This document shows positions 62,553 through 64,000 of a stretch of 64,000 nucleotides of DNA, one piece after another; positions within the stretch are counted from its first letter, which is position 1, and each line of letters starts with the position of its first letter. A model generated the notes under the pieces. It did no database searches, was not told where the DNA came from, and saw nothing but the letters and a program-made list of their open reading frames with translations. The stretch lies in the NCBI RefSeq assembly GCF_009017495.1, contig NZ_CP044990.1:391001-455000 (forward strand), written 5' to 3'. A program made the position numbers and the translations under genes. Source of the DNA: Deinococcus sp. AJ005. Its GTDB lineage: Bacteria; Deinococcota; Deinococci; Deinococcales; Deinococcaceae.

Positions 62553-63683
62553 ATGCCGGAGAACGCCCTGCGCGAACGGATGCTGGAAGCCACCCGTCGC
62601 CGGGGCTATCTGGTGCTGTGCGCGTGTTCGGTGGCGGTCCACTCGGCCATCGCCACGCGGGAATTGCCGCATGGCAACTGGCGGGCCGCGATGTTGGCCC
62701 TGCTGAGTGCTGCGCTGCTGCCCGCCATCCTGAGTCGCCGGGTCTCGGCGCAGCGGCTGGATACGCTGGTGGTGTGGTGCGCGAACATCGGGGCCAGCTA
62801 TTTCCTGTGGGACTTCTCCAGCCGTGGCCTGGGCCTGGGCGCGCGGGAGTCGCTGACAGTCCCCCTCTTTTTCGCGGTGTGGTTCGGGCTGCTGCCGCTG
62901 AAACAGGCCGCCCTGCGCGGCGGGGTGATGTACCTGGTGCTGGCCGCACTGGTGCTGCGCCACTGGCCCACCGATCCGGTGCCGCTGCTGTATATCGGCT
63001 TTCTGCTGTTCCTGATCGGGCAGATGACCGTGGCCGGGCGGCAGATTCAGCAGGAACTGTCGCGCACCGCCCGTTACGCGGATCTGGCCCTGACCGATCC
63101 GCTGACCGGGCTGTTCAATCGCCGCTCGATGGAACGGCGGCTGGAGGACCACTACAGTCCGCAGGCCATTGCGTCTCAGCCCGTTGCCGTCACCCCGCCT
63201 GCCGCCGTGGAGGGGCCTGCGCCCATCGGAATCCTGCTGATCGACGTTGATCTGTTCAAGGCGGTCAACGACACCCACGGCCACGTGACCGGGGACCGGG
63301 TGCTGGTGGCCGTGGGACAGACGCTGCGGTCCTGCGCCCGGTCCGGCGATCTGGCGTTCCGCTGGGGCGGCGAGGAATTCGTGCTGCTGGTGGCTGCGGG
63401 TGAGCGGGCCGCGCTGGAGCAGATCTGCGGGCGCATTCACCGCGCGCTGGCCGAGCAGGACTGGCCGCAGGCCCTGCCCCGTGTCACGGTCAGCATCGGT
63501 GCGGCGCTGTCGGGCGAGGCGCAGGACGCGGCGGAACTACTGAAGCTGGTGGACCGCCGCCTGTACCGTGCCAAGGATGCGGGCCGCGCCCGGATGGTCA
63601 TGGATGAAGCGCAGGCCACCGATCTGTCTGATGAGAGCCGGGCCTTCAGCGCCGCGCCGCCAGAACTGGCTTCTTCCGGATAG
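62553..63683 (+). CDS. Membrane-bound GGDEF diguanylate cyclase
   Basis: Five to six N-terminal transmembrane helices (VLCACSVAVHSAIA, LSAALLPAIL, FAVWFGLLPLK, VMYLVLAALVL, LLYIGFLLFLIGQM) are followed by a GGDEF domain from about residue 180. The active site RWGGEEF is intact and an RSGD inhibitory I-site lies five residues before it, so this should be an active, feedback-controlled cyclase. ATG 62553 is chosen because TAGAAT ends seven bases before it, the same leaderless spacing as neighbours; ATG 62544 overlaps the -10 box. Confidence 0.88.
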   Translation: MPENALRERMLEATRRRGYLVLCACSVAVHSAIATRELPHGNWRAAMLALLSAALLPAILSRRVSAQRLDTLVVWCANIGASYFLWDFSSRGLGLGARESLTVPLFFAVWFGLLPLKQAALRGGVMYLVLAALVLRHWPTDPVPLLYIGFLLFLIGQMTVAGRQIQQELSRTARYADLALTDPLTGLFNRRSMERRLEDHYSPQAIASQPVAVTPPAAVEGPAPIGILLIDVDLFKAVNDTHGHVTGDRVLVAVGQTLRSCARSGDLAFRWGGEEFVLLVAAGERAALEQICGRIHRALAEQDWPQALPRVTVSIGAALSGEAQDAAELLKLVDRRLYRAKDAGRARMVMDEAQATDLSDESRAFSAAPPELASSG

Positions 63684-63861
63684 CGGGGCTATTGAATGGC
63701 TGCAACGCTATGGCTGCGGGGACGCCTCTGTGTGGAGACAGTGGGGACAATTGAGCCTGTCGGCGTGGCCTAGACTACGCCTGTCTCTGGCAGACGGCTC
63801 CCCTCTCCGCGCTGGTTTTCCGCTGGCCGCTGCCGCCACACCTTCACCAAGGAGTTGTCCC

Positions 63862-64000
63862 ATGTCCCTCCCCACCTCCCGCCGGATGTTGCTCGGCGCT
63901 GTCCTGATGACGGTCCTTGGGTTGCCTGCGCTGGCCCAGCACACGGACCACGCCATGCCCATGCCTGCCGCCACAGCCCAGAAGACGGCCCAGAAGTCCA
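63862..64000 (+). CDS. Exported protein, N-terminal fragment
   Basis: ATG 63862 follows AAGGAG. The visible 46 residues give a signal peptide (RRMLLGAVLMTVLGLPALAQ) and then QHTDHAMPMPAATAQKTAQK. The His/Met-rich start of the mature protein resembles metal-binding or DUF305/DUF4142-type periplasmic proteins. The gene continues beyond the window, so no family can be fixed. Confidence 0.6.
   Translation, partial: MSLPTSRRMLLGAVLMTVLGLPALAQHTDHAMPMPAATAQKTAQKS

Overview
The window reads as a chromosomal stretch of a Deinococcus-like bacterium. This is an inference from high GC, dense short operons with 4-8 base overlaps, many genes whose -10 box ends 6-7 bases before the start codon (leaderless transcripts, well known in Deinococcus), and small dispersed non-coding repeats. 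There is no rRNA and no CRISPR array.

Layout. 1-4852: an operon for a galactose or N-acetylgalactosamine type sugar (SIS isomerase, class II aldolase, PfkB-type kinase, GH4 glycosidase, Gfo/Idh oxidoreductase). 4853-15930: an accessory island with an orphan DUF4420 (PD-(D/E)XK-type) protein, a frameshifted SARP/BTAD-like regulator whose 3' end is duplicated 2.7 kb away, a PAS-GGDEF-GAF-HD-GYP protein, a membrane protein, a broken lipoprotein gene, a sarcosine-oxidase-like enzyme, and a mobilisation remnant (RHH protein, relaxase, coupling protein cut off after its Walker A). The island stops against a tRNA-Arg/tRNA-Ser/tRNA-Ser operon. 16893-21498: a GlcG-like protein, an AAC(3)-family acetyltransferase, a DHFR-like protein and a FixJ/DctB-like two-component pair.

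21840-36299: the most striking part, two divergent operons around one regulatory gap. Leftward lie a DUF885 peptidase, an IclR regulator, an M24-fold hydrolase without the usual metal ligands, and a Gfo/Idh oxidoreductase. Rightward lie a Dpp-type binding protein and two permeases (no ATPase), a ketopantoate-reductase-like enzyme, Gfo/Idh, a second DUF885, an RraA-like protein, an SDR and an M29 aminopeptidase. Together they look like an IclR-controlled pathway that imports a peptide-like compound, hydrolyses it, and oxidises and cleaves the released hydroxy or keto acid. I do not recognise it as a described pathway.

36300-64000: mostly housekeeping and signalling genes (nitrilase-fold protein lacking its Cys, HtrA-like protease, RlmB, degenerate GGDEF-EAL protein, M24 peptidase, ion channel, DUF4173 protein, cystine-type ABC components around a second sarcosine-oxidase-like gene, UbiD, RIO kinase, GNAT, GGDEF). 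Three copies of a MITE-like repeat lie just after genes at 36310, 38180 and 57809. A 42-residue peptide gene with an optimal ribosome binding site, a structured leader and a consensus promoter lies directly before the RIO kinase. Coordinates of starts are my choices where several were possible; the evidence fields give the reasons.
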